Positions 42,451 through 51,285 of a stretch of DNA of 64,000 bases are shown one piece after another. This stretch comes from Ga0077536 sp035325705. GTDB lineage: Bacteria > Pseudomonadota > Gammaproteobacteria > Ga0077536. Where the stretch lies: positions 1 to 64,000 of the forward strand of contig DAOKZI010000024.1 of NCBI GenBank assembly GCA_035325705.1, given 5' to 3'. The translations under genes and the position numbers were made by a program. Below the pieces are notes generated by a model. That model saw only the letters and a list, made by a program, of their open reading frames with translations. It was not told the origin of the DNA and ran no database searches. The first letter of the stretch is position 1, and each line of letters starts with the position of its first letter.

Positions 42451-43310
42451 CGCGCCGCCACGACGGCGACGCCCTGGCCGAGCACGGTGACGCCGCGCTC
42501 GACGCTGGCCGCGTCGAAGAGCACGCGCCCGTCTTCCCGCCACAGGCGCGTGCGCAGCGTCTCGCCGGGATAGAACGGCGCGGTGAAGCGCACGCGCATG
42601 GACTTCAGCCGCGTCGCGTCGTAATCGCAGCAGTGGCGGAGCAGCGCGTGCTGGGCGACGGCCATCGTGCAGCGGCCGTGCAGGATCGGGCGCTCGAAGC
42701 CGCCCTGGCGCGCGACGGCGGGATCGGCGTGTAGTGGATTGAAGTCGCCGCAGAGCCGGTACAAGAGCGCCTGTTGCGGCAAGGTCGGCAGCTCGCACAC
42801 CGCGTCGGGCGCGCGCGCCGGCAGCGCGAAGGTCGCGGCCCGCGGCGCCTCGCCGCCGCCGCCGAGACCCCCGTCGCCGCGCGCGACGCTGATCGTATTC
42901 ACCGTGGCGAGCAGCGCGTCGTCCTCGGCGCGCCGCACTTCCTTGCGCGAGTGGATGTAGGCGCCCTTGTCGGCGCCGCGATCGACGATTGCGATCACCG
43001 TCGTGCGGCCCGTGACCGTGCCGGCCGCGGGCAGCGGCGCGTGGATCACGAACTCCTCTTCGGCGTGCAGCACCTTCGCCCAATCGACGAAATACTCGGG
43101 TTTGCGCAGCCAGAAGCCCGGGTAGGCGAGCACGAGGCAGAGCGAGGGCAGGGCGAGAAGGTTTTCCTCGTAGACGTAGCGCAACTGCGCGGGGTCCAGC
43201 GGATCGGTGCCCAGGCCCGTCGCCAGCGCGTAGAGCATCGTGTCCTCGACGCGGTAGCGCGCGGTGCGCGCGTCGACGACGCGCCCGACCAATTCATCCG
43301 GGTGGAGCAT
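42447..43310 (-). CDS. Double hot-dog MaoC-like hydratase, paralogue B
   Basis: 287 aa with the hydratase-2 motif GDFNPLHADPAVA (Asp189, Asn191, His194) and GFERPILHG (His211). The N-terminal half (EDTMLYALATGLGTDPLDP, VYEENLLALPSLCLVLAYPG) matches the MaoC-N fold of 17-beta-HSD4-type 2-enoyl-CoA hydratases. Coupled to paralogue A by an ATGA overlap. Together with the SDR at 45058 it supplies the two activities of peroxisomal multifunctional enzyme 2. Confidence 0.87.
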   Translation of the reverse strand: MLHPDELVGRVVDARTARYRVEDTMLYALATGLGTDPLDPAQLRYVYEENLLALPSLCLVLAYPGFWLRKPEYFVDWAKVLHAEEEFVIHAPLPAAGTVTGRTTVIAIVDRGADKGAYIHSRKEVRRAEDDALLATVNTISVARGDGGLGGGGEAPRAATFALPARAPDAVCELPTLPQQALLYRLCGDFNPLHADPAVARQGGFERPILHGRCTMAVAQHALLRHCCDYDATRLKSMRVRFTAPFYPGETLRTRLWREDGRVLFDAASVERGVTVLGQGVAVVAAR

Positions 43311-43334
43311 GCGGTGGATCTCGATGCTGGGCGT

Positions 43335-45026
43335 TCAGGCGATGCCGGGCACGGTGGCGAGCTTCTCGCGCGCGACGACCTTCAGCGCCAGCGTTTCCTC
43401 GGCGCCCTCGAAAATCGACAGCACGCGCGCATCGACGAAGTAGCGGCTGACCGCCGTCTCTTCCGAGTAGCCCATGCCGCCGTGGATCTGCAGCGCCTCG
43501 CGCGTGAGCTGCTCGGCCGCGCGGCAGGCATAGAGCTTGACGAGGCTCGCCTCCATCTGGCCCTGGCCTTCGTCCATCAGGCGCGCGACGTGATAGGTCA
43601 TCTCGCGGCAGGCGCGCAAGGAAGCGCCGAGCAGCGCGAGCTTGGCGAGCGTGAGCTGGTAGTCGGCGAGCCGCTTGCCGAAGACCTTGCGCTCCTGCGC
43701 GTAGCGCGCGGCGGCGTCGAAGGCCGCGCGCATCAGGCCGCAGGCGCGCGCCGCAGTCTGTAGGCGGCCGCCGGCGAAGCCCGCCATCGTCAGGTAGAAG
43801 CCCTTGCCTTCGGCGCCCGGGCCGCCGACGAGATTCCCCGCGGGCACGAACACGTTGTCGAAGAACAGCGTGAACGAGTGCATGCCGCGATAGCCCAGCG
43901 TCGGGATCGCCTGGCCGGACAGCGTGCCGCCGCCGGGCTGGCGGTATTCGAAAGCGTGCTCATCGGTCGACGGTTTTTCGAGCAGGAACAGCGAGAGGCC
44001 GCGATGACCGGCGGCGCCGTCGGGATCGGTGCGCGCGAGGATCAGCACGAGACCCGCCTTGCCGGCGAAGGTGCACCAGGCCTTGGCGCCGTTCAGCAGC
44101 CAGCCGCCCTCGGTGCGCGTCGCCTTCAGGCGCACCGCGGCGACGTCCGAGCCGCAGTCCGGCTCGGTGACCGCGATCGCGCACAGCGGCTGGCCCTGCG
44201 CGATGCCGGGCAGCCACTTCGCCTGCTGCTCGCGATCGCCGCCCGCGAGCAGCGCGCGAGCCATGATCTCGGGGCGGGTCAGCGGGCTGCCGGCCGCCGC
44301 GAGCGAGCCGCGCGAGAGCTCCTCGGTGACCACGACCATCGCGAGATTGTCGTGGCCGCCGTCCGGCGCCGTGCCGCCGAAGCGCTCGGGTATCGACAGC
44401 GCGAAACAGCCCATGTCGGCGATTTCGCGGAGGATCTCGTCCGGGATCGTCAGATCTTCGCGGTGGATCTTTTCGGCGCGCGGGGCAACGACTTCCTCGG
44501 CGACGCGCGCGAAGCTCGCGGCGATGATCTGCTTGTCCTCCGGCAGCAGCGAGCGGCCGCAGCCGCCGGCCGCCAGCACGCGAGCGCCCGTCGCCGCGAG
44601 ATGCGCCGGCGCGAGCCAGCGCCGGCAGAACGCGAGCAGGGCTTCGTCCTCGAAGCTCGCGCAGTAGCGCGCGCTGTCGATGCCGATCGCGTGGCGCACC
44701 CGGTCGATGCGGCTGCGAATCTTGACCGTCGCGTCGGCCGCGAAGGCGAGCGCGAGCGTCGTCTCGAGCTCTGCGGCATCGGCGTCCGCGCAGGTCTTTG
44801 CATAGCCGAGCATCTCGCGCATCGCGTGCAGCTCGGCGCTCGCGAACACGAGCTCATAGCCGACGACCTGTGCGTCGTCCAGGCCTTCGTTCAGGCCGGT
44901 GTCGCGTTCGATGCAGCCGCGCAGGCGGCCCCAGGCGTCGGTGACGAAGGCCTCCAGCCGCGCGTGCAGGGCGAGGCCTTCGGCGAGGGCGGATGGCGTC
45001 GCGTCGGGAAGTCGGGACTGGCTCAT
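43335..45026 (-). CDS. Acyl-CoA dehydrogenase, (2S)-methylsuccinyl-CoA dehydrogenase-like
   Basis: 563 aa, about 180 residues longer than ordinary ACADs because of a helical N-terminal extension. That extension and the C-terminal blocks (ALQIHGGMGYSEETAVSRYF, LSIFEGAEETLALKVVARE) match methylsuccinyl-CoA dehydrogenase (Mcd) proteins. The ACAD core has CAIAVTEPDCGSDVAAV and GWLLNGAKAWCTFAGKAG. In the ethylmalonyl-CoA pathway Mcd makes mesaconyl-CoA; no other gene of that pathway is in the window, so a related branched diacid or a different substrate is possible. Confidence 0.85.
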   Translation of the reverse strand: MSQSRLPDATPSALAEGLALHARLEAFVTDAWGRLRGCIERDTGLNEGLDDAQVVGYELVFASAELHAMREMLGYAKTCADADAAELETTLALAFAADATVKIRSRIDRVRHAIGIDSARYCASFEDEALLAFCRRWLAPAHLAATGARVLAAGGCGRSLLPEDKQIIAASFARVAEEVVAPRAEKIHREDLTIPDEILREIADMGCFALSIPERFGGTAPDGGHDNLAMVVVTEELSRGSLAAAGSPLTRPEIMARALLAGGDREQQAKWLPGIAQGQPLCAIAVTEPDCGSDVAAVRLKATRTEGGWLLNGAKAWCTFAGKAGLVLILARTDPDGAAGHRGLSLFLLEKPSTDEHAFEYRQPGGGTLSGQAIPTLGYRGMHSFTLFFDNVFVPAGNLVGGPGAEGKGFYLTMAGFAGGRLQTAARACGLMRAAFDAAARYAQERKVFGKRLADYQLTLAKLALLGASLRACREMTYHVARLMDEGQGQMEASLVKLYACRAAEQLTREALQIHGGMGYSEETAVSRYFVDARVLSIFEGAEETLALKVVAREKLATVPGIA

Positions 45027-45057
45027 GCGTGTTCCTCCGCCCGCGCCCTGCGCGGTC

Positions 45058-45969
45058 TCAAACGGGATCCCAGGACCACACGTCCGGGGAGCGCGCGAGA
45101 TCCATGAAGCTCGATTTCAGCGCCGGGATCGCGTGCTCGGCGATGGTTTCCGGCGTCCAGCCCTCGCCGCGGTGGATCGAGCGCACCGGACGCGGCTGGT
45201 TCAGCAGGAAGATCTCGTTGTTGCGCACGCCGAACACCTGCGCATTGACGTCCTGCGCCGCGTCCGCCAGCAGATAGACCGCCATCGGTGCGATCTTGTC
45301 CGGCGTCATCTGCTGCAGGCGGCGGACCCGGGCGATCTCGGCTTCGTTGCGCGCGGGGATCGTATTCGTCATCCGCGTCCAGGCGAAGGGCGCGATGCAG
45401 TTCGAGCGCACCTTGAAGCGCCCCATGTCCAGCGCGATCGACTTCGAGAGGGCGACGATGCCGAGCTTGGCGGCCGAGTAGTTGGCCTGGCCGAAGTTAC
45501 CGACGAGGCCGGACGCGGAGGTCATGTGCACGAAGCTGCCGCTCTCGCGCTCGCGGAAATGGTCGGCGGCGGCGCGGCTGACGTAGAAGCAGCCGTTCAG
45601 GTGGACGTTGATGACGATGTCCCATTCCTCGACCGACATCTTGTGGAAGATGCGGTCGCGCAGGATGCCGGCGTTGTTGATCACGCCGTCGAGCTGGCCG
45701 AAGGCGTCGCGCGCCTGCTTGACCATCGCCTCGGCGTCGGCCGGCTTGGCGACGCTGCCGTGGTTCGCGACGGCGCGGCCGCCCTGCGCGCGGATTTCCT
45801 CGACGACCTGCTCGGCCGGGCTGCCCTCGGCGGCGCTGCCGTCGGCGGTGACCCCCAAATCGTTGACCACGACGCTCGCGCCGGCGGCGGCGCAGTGCAG
45901 CGCAAAATCGCGGCCGATGCCGCGGCCGGCGCCGGTGATGAGGACGACTTTGTCTTCGAGCATGCCCAT
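45058..45969 (-). CDS. SDR, (3R)-hydroxyacyl-CoA dehydrogenase (HSD17B4 type)
   Basis: 303 aa, AGGAGA site upstream of the ATG ending 45969. VVLITGAGRGIGRDFAL binds the dinucleotide, VVNDLG gives an acidic NAD-preferring position, NNAGILRDRIFHKM, MTSASGLVGNFGQANYSAAK holds the catalytic Ser-Tyr-Lys, and the region beyond about 200 (TRMTNTIP, APMAVYLLAD) matches the SDR domain of peroxisomal MFE-2. First gene of the nine-gene operon, divergent from cofE. Oxidises (R)-3-hydroxyacyl-CoA made by the MaoC pair. Confidence 0.9.
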   Translation of the reverse strand: MGMLEDKVVLITGAGRGIGRDFALHCAAAGASVVVNDLGVTADGSAAEGSPAEQVVEEIRAQGGRAVANHGSVAKPADAEAMVKQARDAFGQLDGVINNAGILRDRIFHKMSVEEWDIVINVHLNGCFYVSRAAADHFRERESGSFVHMTSASGLVGNFGQANYSAAKLGIVALSKSIALDMGRFKVRSNCIAPFAWTRMTNTIPARNEAEIARVRRLQQMTPDKIAPMAVYLLADAAQDVNAQVFGVRNNEIFLLNQPRPVRSIHRGEGWTPETIAEHAIPALKSSFMDLARSPDVWSWDPV

Positions 45970-46143
45970 GCGCGCTATCTCCTGACTGTCGAAAAGTCCT
46001 GTCCGGTCCTGGTCGGGCCGGGCGAGGAACGGCGTTTCCTGGCAGCGGGCGTCGGGGGGGAGGGGCGGACGCGGCGACCCCTTGCGCGCCGTTCACGATG
46101 GCGGGCGCAGGAATGCGGCGGGCGACCTCTCCTCTCGTCGCAA

Positions 46144-46205
46144 CTTACCGGTAGAATGAATTTCGAGGCGCAGCGCCTCAGAATTCCCGCGATGGTACTG
46201 TACCA
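46144..46205. promoter_or_regulatory. Three palindromes in the divergent cofE / acyl-CoA operon promoter region
   Basis: Within the 309-bp gap: TACCGGTA at 46146-46153, a perfect 7-1-7 inverted repeat GAGGCGCAGCGCCTC at 46165-46179, and a perfect 6-1-6 repeat TGGTACTGTACCA at 46193-46205. Their clustering between two divergent operons suggests binding sites for a dimeric regulator (TetR or GntR size), but no regulator gene lies nearby in the window. Confidence 0.4.
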
Positions 46206-46278
46206 GGGCGGGGGCGGGGAATATCGAGCAGATTACGGGCGGCCGGCGACCCCGGCCCCCAGGAGCCAGGACCTACGC

Positions 46279-47049
46279 ATGAGCACGCGCGCCGACCTGG
46301 CACTGCACGTCCTGCCGGGCATCCCGATGGTCGAGCCGGGTGACGATCTCGCCACCTTCCTGCTCGCCGCGCTGGCCCGGCTCGAGCTCGCGCCGGCCGA
46401 CGGCGACGTCCTGGTGCTCGCGCAAAAAATCGTCTCCAAGGCTGAAGGCCGGCTCGTGCGCCTCGCCGACGTGACGCCCTCGGCCCGTGCCCTCGAGCTC
46501 GGCGCGGAGACCGACAAGGATCCTCGCCTGGTCCAGCTCATCCTCGACGAGTCGAGCGAGGTCATGCGCAAGCGGCCGGGCATGCTGCTCGTGCGCCACC
46601 GCCTCGGCAACGTCGGCGCGCATGCCGGGATCGATCAGTCGAACGTCGATCACTCGGGCGGCGAGCAAGCGCTGCTGCTGCCGGTCGATCCCGATGCTTC
46701 CGCGCGGCGCCTGCACGAAGAGATCCACGCGCGCACCGGACGGCGGCTCGCCGTCATCATCGCCGACAGCATGAACCGCGCGTGGCGGCTAGGCACGATC
46801 GGCGGCGCGATCGGCTGCCACGGCTTGGCAGTGCTCGAGGATCTGCGCGGCACCGGCGATCTCTACGGCCGCGAATTGAAGGTCACCGTCATCAATCGCG
46901 CCGACTCGCTGGCCGCGGCGGCCACGCTGCTGATGGGCGAGAGCGTCCAGCGCACGCCGGCGGTGCTGATCCGCGGCCTGCCCTGGCAGCCGAGCGCGCA
47001 GACCGCGCGCGACATCATCCGTCCGCTCGCGGAAGACCTGTTCCGATGA
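46279..47049 (+). CDS. cofE: Coenzyme F420-0:L-glutamate ligase
   Basis: 256 aa. LHVLPGIPMVEPGDDLATFL, GDVLVLAQKIVSKAEGRLV, RLVQLILDESSEVMRKRPG, GAHAGIDQSNVD and IIADSMNRAWRLGTIGGAIG follow the CofE block order; GIDQSN and the DS-x-x-R-x-W-R-x-G segment hold GTP/metal residues. The length is that of stand-alone archaeal CofE (about 250 aa); the nitroreductase domain fused in actinobacterial FbiB is absent. Adds glutamates to F420-0. First gene of the F420 operon; stop overlaps the cofD start (ATGA). Confidence 0.92.
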   Translation: MSTRADLALHVLPGIPMVEPGDDLATFLLAALARLELAPADGDVLVLAQKIVSKAEGRLVRLADVTPSARALELGAETDKDPRLVQLILDESSEVMRKRPGMLLVRHRLGNVGAHAGIDQSNVDHSGGEQALLLPVDPDASARRLHEEIHARTGRRLAVIIADSMNRAWRLGTIGGAIGCHGLAVLEDLRGTGDLYGRELKVTVINRADSLAAAATLLMGESVQRTPAVLIRGLPWQPSAQTARDIIRPLAEDLFR

Positions 47050-48017
47050 GCCGCGGCGATCGCTTTCTCGCTCTGACCGGCGGCGTCGGCGGCGCCAAGC
47101 TCGCCGTCGGTCTCTGCGCGTTGCTCGGGCCGGAGGAGCTGTCCTTCGTCGTCAACACGGGCGACGACTTCGAGCATCTCGGGCTGCACGTCTCGCCCGA
47201 TCTCGACTCGCTGATGTATGCGCTCGCCGATCTGTCGAATCCCGATACCGGCTGGGGCCGCCGCGGCGAGACCTGGCATTTCATCGACACGCTGCGCGAG
47301 CTCGGCGGCGAGAGCTGGTTCAGGCTCGGCGATCGCGATCTCGCCGTGCACGTCCAGCGCAGCGTGCGGCTGCGCGAGGGCGCGAGCCTGTCATGCGTGA
47401 CGCGCGAGCTGAACGCCGCGCTCGGCACGCGCCACGCGATCTGGCCGATGAGCGACGATCGGGTGTCGACGATCGTGCACACCGCCGACGGCCCGCTCGC
47501 GTTCCAGCACTACTTCGTGCGCGAACGCTGCGCGCCGCGCGTCACCGGCTTCGAGTTCGCGCACGCGGCGTCGGCAAAACCCCTGCCCGCCGTGCTGGAA
47601 CTGCTCGCCGATCCCGCGCTCACCGGCATCATCCTGTGTCCGTCGAATCCCTTCGTCAGCATCGATCCGATACTCGCCGTGCCCGGCATGCGCGCCGCGC
47701 TGCGCGCGAGCGCGGCGCCGGTCGTCGCGGTCTCGCCGATCGTCGCGGGCCTCGCGCTGAAGGGACCGACGGCGAAAATGATGGCGGAACTGCGGGTGCC
47801 GACCACGGCCACTGCCGTTGCGGCGCATTACGGCGATCTGCTCGACGGCTTCGTGCTCGATGCGCAGGATGCGCCGCTGCTCGCGGCCTTCAATGACGGC
47901 GGTCCGGCAGCTATCGCGGCCCCAAGCGTCATGCTAACGTTTGACGACAAGCTGCGGCTTGCGACCATCGTCGTCGAATTCGTGCGCGAGCTGCGCGCCG
48001 TCGCGACTCGACGATGA
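47046..48017 (+). CDS. cofD: 2-phospho-L-lactate (or PEP/3-PG) transferase
   Basis: 323 aa. LALTGGVGGAKLAVGL is the diagnostic N-terminus; VVNTGDDFEHLGLHVSPDLD, MYALADLSNPDTGWGRRGET and CPSNPFVSIDPILAVPG follow as in CofD/FbiA. It joins the activated phospho-acid (LPPG or analogue) to the deazaflavin FO, giving F420-0 or its dehydro/3PG form. Which phospho-acid is used cannot be read from sequence by eye. Coupled to cofE. Confidence 0.93.
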   Translation: MSRGDRFLALTGGVGGAKLAVGLCALLGPEELSFVVNTGDDFEHLGLHVSPDLDSLMYALADLSNPDTGWGRRGETWHFIDTLRELGGESWFRLGDRDLAVHVQRSVRLREGASLSCVTRELNAALGTRHAIWPMSDDRVSTIVHTADGPLAFQHYFVRERCAPRVTGFEFAHAASAKPLPAVLELLADPALTGIILCPSNPFVSIDPILAVPGMRAALRASAAPVVAVSPIVAGLALKGPTAKMMAELRVPTTATAVAAHYGDLLDGFVLDAQDAPLLAAFNDGGPAAIAAPSVMLTFDDKLRLATIVVEFVRELRAVATRR

Positions 48018-48054
48018 TCCCGCCGAACGCTCATTCTCGCAGAGGCACCGGACC

Positions 48055-48738
48055 GTGTGGGTAGTGGTTCCCGTCAAGCCGTTCGCCTTCGCCAAGCGCC
48101 GCCTCGCCGGCCTGCTGAGCGACGGCGAACGCGCGGCGCTGGCGCGAGCGATGCTGCACGATCTGCTCGCGCTGCTCGCCCGCTGTACGCGCGTGAGCGG
48201 TGTGCTGTGCGTGACGCGCGAAGCCGGCGTCGCCGCGCTCGCGCCGATCTGCGGCGCCGAGATCCTCGAGGAAGCGCAGGCCGGCCTGTCGAACTCCGTC
48301 GCGCAGGCCGCGCGCCATCTCGTCGCGCGCGGCCAGGGCAATATGCTGGTGCTGCCGACCGACGTGCCGCTCGCGACCAGCGCCGAGATCGACTTCGTGA
48401 TCGCGAAGCACGGCTGGGCACCGGCGGTGACGCTGGTGTCCGACGAGGACGGCTACGGCACCAATGCGCTCGCGGTGTCGCCGCCGGATCTGATGCCGTT
48501 CCGCTACGGCCGTCACAGCTACGTCGCGCATCGCGACGCGGCGCTCGCGCTCGGCGCTCGCGTGCAGACGCTGAAGCTGCCGGGGCTCGCGCTCGACGTC
48601 GACACGCCCGACGACATCCGCCGCCTGCTGACCTGCGATCGCGACACCGCGACCAGTGCCTTGCTGTGCGAGCGCGACGTCGCCTCACGACTGCAGCCGC
48701 ATCCGATCGTCAGCGTCGGCGGCCAGTGGAATCTTTGA
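48055..48738 (+). CDS. cofC: Phospholactate/phospho-acid guanylyltransferase
   Basis: 227 aa from GTG 48055 (AGAGG upstream); no in-frame ATG fits. VVVPVKPFAFAKRRLAGLLS carries the nucleotidyltransferase start with K-x-x-x-x-K-R-L, PTDVPLAT has the metal-binding Asp, DEDGYGTNALAVSPPDLMPFRYG is the CofC/FbiD substrate region, and the end has LDVDTPDDIRRLL. Activates the phospho-acid with GTP for CofD. 37 bp each side separate it from cofD and fbiC. Confidence 0.92.
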   Translation: MWVVVPVKPFAFAKRRLAGLLSDGERAALARAMLHDLLALLARCTRVSGVLCVTREAGVAALAPICGAEILEEAQAGLSNSVAQAARHLVARGQGNMLVLPTDVPLATSAEIDFVIAKHGWAPAVTLVSDEDGYGTNALAVSPPDLMPFRYGRHSYVAHRDAALALGARVQTLKLPGLALDVDTPDDIRRLLTCDRDTATSALLCERDVASRLQPHPIVSVGGQWNL

Positions 48739-48775
48739 TCGTTCGTTCTCTCACCATCGACTAAGGTCACGCGCA

Positions 48776-51223
48776 ATGAATGCAGCAATCCTGGCCCGTG
48801 CCCGCGCCGGGCAATGTCCGACCGACGATGAAGCCCGTGCCCTCGCCGACTGTAGCGATCTCCCCGCGCTGCTCGCCTGCGCGAGCCGGATCCGCGACGC
48901 GGGCTTCGGCAATCTCGTCACCTATTCGAAGAAGGTCTTCATCCCGCTCACGCAGCTATGCAGGGACGTCTGTCACTACTGCACCTTCGCACAGGCGCCG
49001 AAGCGGATCGCCCAGGCCTACATGAGCCTGGATGAGGTGCTCGAGGTCGCACGCGCCGGCGCGCGCATGGGCTGCAAGGAGGCGCTGTTCACGCTCGGCG
49101 AGCGGCCCGAGGCGCGCTACAAGACGGCCCGTGACTGGCTCGCGCAGCACGGCTATGCCTCGACGCTGGACTATCTGCGCGTCTGCGCGGAAGCAGTGTT
49201 CCGCGACACCGGCCTCCTGCCGCATCTGAATCCCGGCACGCTGAGCGCGGAGGAAATCGCGCCGCTGCGCGAGGTCGCGGCGAGCATGGGCATCATGCTC
49301 GAGTCCGCCGCCGAGCGCCTGTGCGGCAAAGGCATGCCGCATCACGGCTCGCCGGACAAGCAGCCGGCCGTGCGGCTCGCGACGCTGCGCGAGGCGGGGC
49401 GTGCGAACGTGCCGTTCACGACCGGCATCCTCATCGGGATCGGCGAGACGCGGCTGGAGCGCATCGAGTCGCTGCTCGCGATCCGCGCGCTGCACGCCGA
49501 ATACGGCCACCTCCAGGAAATCATCGTCCAGAACTTCCGCGCCAAGCCCGATACGAAGATGGCCGGGGCGCCGGAACCCGATCTCGACGAGATGCTGTGG
49601 ACGCTCGCCGTCACGCGCATCGTCTTCGGCGCCGGCATGTCGGTGCAGGCACCGCCGAACCTGAGCCCCGGCGTGCTGCCGCAGCTCGTTGCCGCCGGCA
49701 TCGACGACTGGGGCGGCGTGTCGCCGCTGACCCCCGATTTCGTGAACCCGGAAGCGCCGTGGCCGCATCTCGACGAGCTCGCGCGCGCGACCGCCGAGGC
49801 CGGCAAGCTGCTGCACGAACGGCTGACGCTCTATCCGCGCTACGCGCAGGACGTGAACCGCTGGCTCGCCGAGCCGTTCCGCGCACCGGTGCTGAACCTC
49901 GTCGACGGCAGCGGGCTGCCGCGCGACGACGACTGGTCGCCCGGCGAGGCGCTGGCGCCCGCGGCGCGCGATCTCGAGCTCCTCGTGCGGCGGCCCACGC
50001 ACGTCAGCGCGGATCTCGAGGCGATCTGCGCGCGCGCCGCGCAGGGCGAGACGCTGGAAGAACCGGAGATCGTGCGTCTGTTCGCCGCCCGCGGCGAGGA
50101 CTTCAGCCACGTGTGCCGCGCGGCCGATGCGCTGCGCGCGGCGGTCGCCGGCGACGAGGTCAGCTTCGTCGTCAATCGCAACATCAACTACACGAACGTC
50201 TGCTACTTCAAGTGCCAGTTCTGCGCCTTCTCCAAGGGCAAGCTGTCCGAAAACCTGCGCGGCAAGCCCTACGATCTCGAGGAAGACGAGATCAAGCGCC
50301 GCGTGCGCGAGGCTTGGGCGCGCGGCGCCACCGAGGTCTGCATGCAGGGCGGCATCCACCCGCAGTACACGGGGCAGACCTATCTGGACATCCTGCGCGC
50401 CGTGGCCGAGGCCGAGCCCGCGATGCACGTGCACGCCTTCTCGCCGCTCGAAGTGTGGCAGGGCGCGGCGACGCTCAAGCTGCCGCTGCGCGAGTTCCTC
50501 GAACGCCTGAAGGCCGCCGGCCTCGGCACGCTGCCCGGCACGGCCGCCGAGGTGCTCGACGACGAGGTGCGGCGCATCCTGTGCCCGGACAAGATCAACA
50601 CCGCGCAATGGTTCGAGGTGATGGAAACCGCGCACGCGGTCGGCTTCCGCACCACGGCGACGATCATGTACGGCCACGTCGATCGCTACGAGCACTGGGC
50701 GCGCCACCTGCTGCGCATCCGCGCACTGCAGGCGCGCAGCGGCGGTTTCACCGAGTTCGTGCCGCTGCCCTTCGTGCACATGGAAGCACCGCTGTACCTG
50801 AAGGGGCGCGCGCGCCGCGGTCCGACCTTCCGCGAAGCGGTATTGATGCACGCCGTGGCGCGGCTCGCGCTCCATCCGCTGATCCCGAACATCCAGGCCT
50901 CGTGGGTCAAGATGGGGCACCAGGGCGTGCTCGCCTGTCTCGACGCCGGCGTCAACGATCTCGGCGGCACGCTGATGAACGAGAGCATCACGCGCGCCGC
51001 GGGCGCCGAGCACGGTCAGGAGACGGGGCCGGCCGAGATGATGGCGATGATCCGCGCCGCGGGCCGCACCCCGCGCCAACGCACGACGACCTATGGCGCG
51101 GTGTCGGCCGAGCGCATCCAGGCGGGCCTCAATGCGGGCGCGCTCACCGAGCTCGTCAACACGCCGACGCGCCGCCATGCGCGCACGGAGCGCCGCGAGC
51201 TGCTGCGCTCGCGCGCGAGCTGA
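48776..51223 (+). CDS. fbiC: FO synthase, fused CofG-CofH (FbiC type)
   Basis: 815 aa with two radical-SAM modules. The CofG half has CRDVCHYC (Cys62, Cys66, Cys69) and the usual FTLGERPEARY and LPHLNPGTLS blocks. The CofH half has CYFKCQFC (Cys476, Cys480, Cys483), CMQGGIHPQYTGQTYL, HVHAFSPLEV and PNIQASWVKMG. Together they make 8-hydroxy-5-deazaflavin (FO) from tyrosine and the ribityl-diaminouracil intermediate. Fusion is typical of Actinobacteria and the few proteobacteria with F420. TAAGGT lies ten bases before the ATG. Confidence 0.95.
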   Translation: MNAAILARARAGQCPTDDEARALADCSDLPALLACASRIRDAGFGNLVTYSKKVFIPLTQLCRDVCHYCTFAQAPKRIAQAYMSLDEVLEVARAGARMGCKEALFTLGERPEARYKTARDWLAQHGYASTLDYLRVCAEAVFRDTGLLPHLNPGTLSAEEIAPLREVAASMGIMLESAAERLCGKGMPHHGSPDKQPAVRLATLREAGRANVPFTTGILIGIGETRLERIESLLAIRALHAEYGHLQEIIVQNFRAKPDTKMAGAPEPDLDEMLWTLAVTRIVFGAGMSVQAPPNLSPGVLPQLVAAGIDDWGGVSPLTPDFVNPEAPWPHLDELARATAEAGKLLHERLTLYPRYAQDVNRWLAEPFRAPVLNLVDGSGLPRDDDWSPGEALAPAARDLELLVRRPTHVSADLEAICARAAQGETLEEPEIVRLFAARGEDFSHVCRAADALRAAVAGDEVSFVVNRNINYTNVCYFKCQFCAFSKGKLSENLRGKPYDLEEDEIKRRVREAWARGATEVCMQGGIHPQYTGQTYLDILRAVAEAEPAMHVHAFSPLEVWQGAATLKLPLREFLERLKAAGLGTLPGTAAEVLDDEVRRILCPDKINTAQWFEVMETAHAVGFRTTATIMYGHVDRYEHWARHLLRIRALQARSGGFTEFVPLPFVHMEAPLYLKGRARRGPTFREAVLMHAVARLALHPLIPNIQASWVKMGHQGVLACLDAGVNDLGGTLMNESITRAAGAEHGQETGPAEMMAMIRAAGRTPRQRTTTYGAVSAERIQAGLNAGALTELVNTPTRRHARTERRELLRSRAS

Positions 51224-51285
51224 GGCGGCGCCGGAGCCGAGAAGGGGGAACTCCGCAAACGCAAGGCTTCCGTAGGAGCAGGCCG

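Noticed and set aside
43335..45026. Evidence for a full ethylmalonyl-CoA pathway
   Set aside because: Only the Mcd-like dehydrogenase is present; no crotonyl-CoA carboxylase/reductase, mesaconyl-CoA hydratase or mutase genes are in the window.
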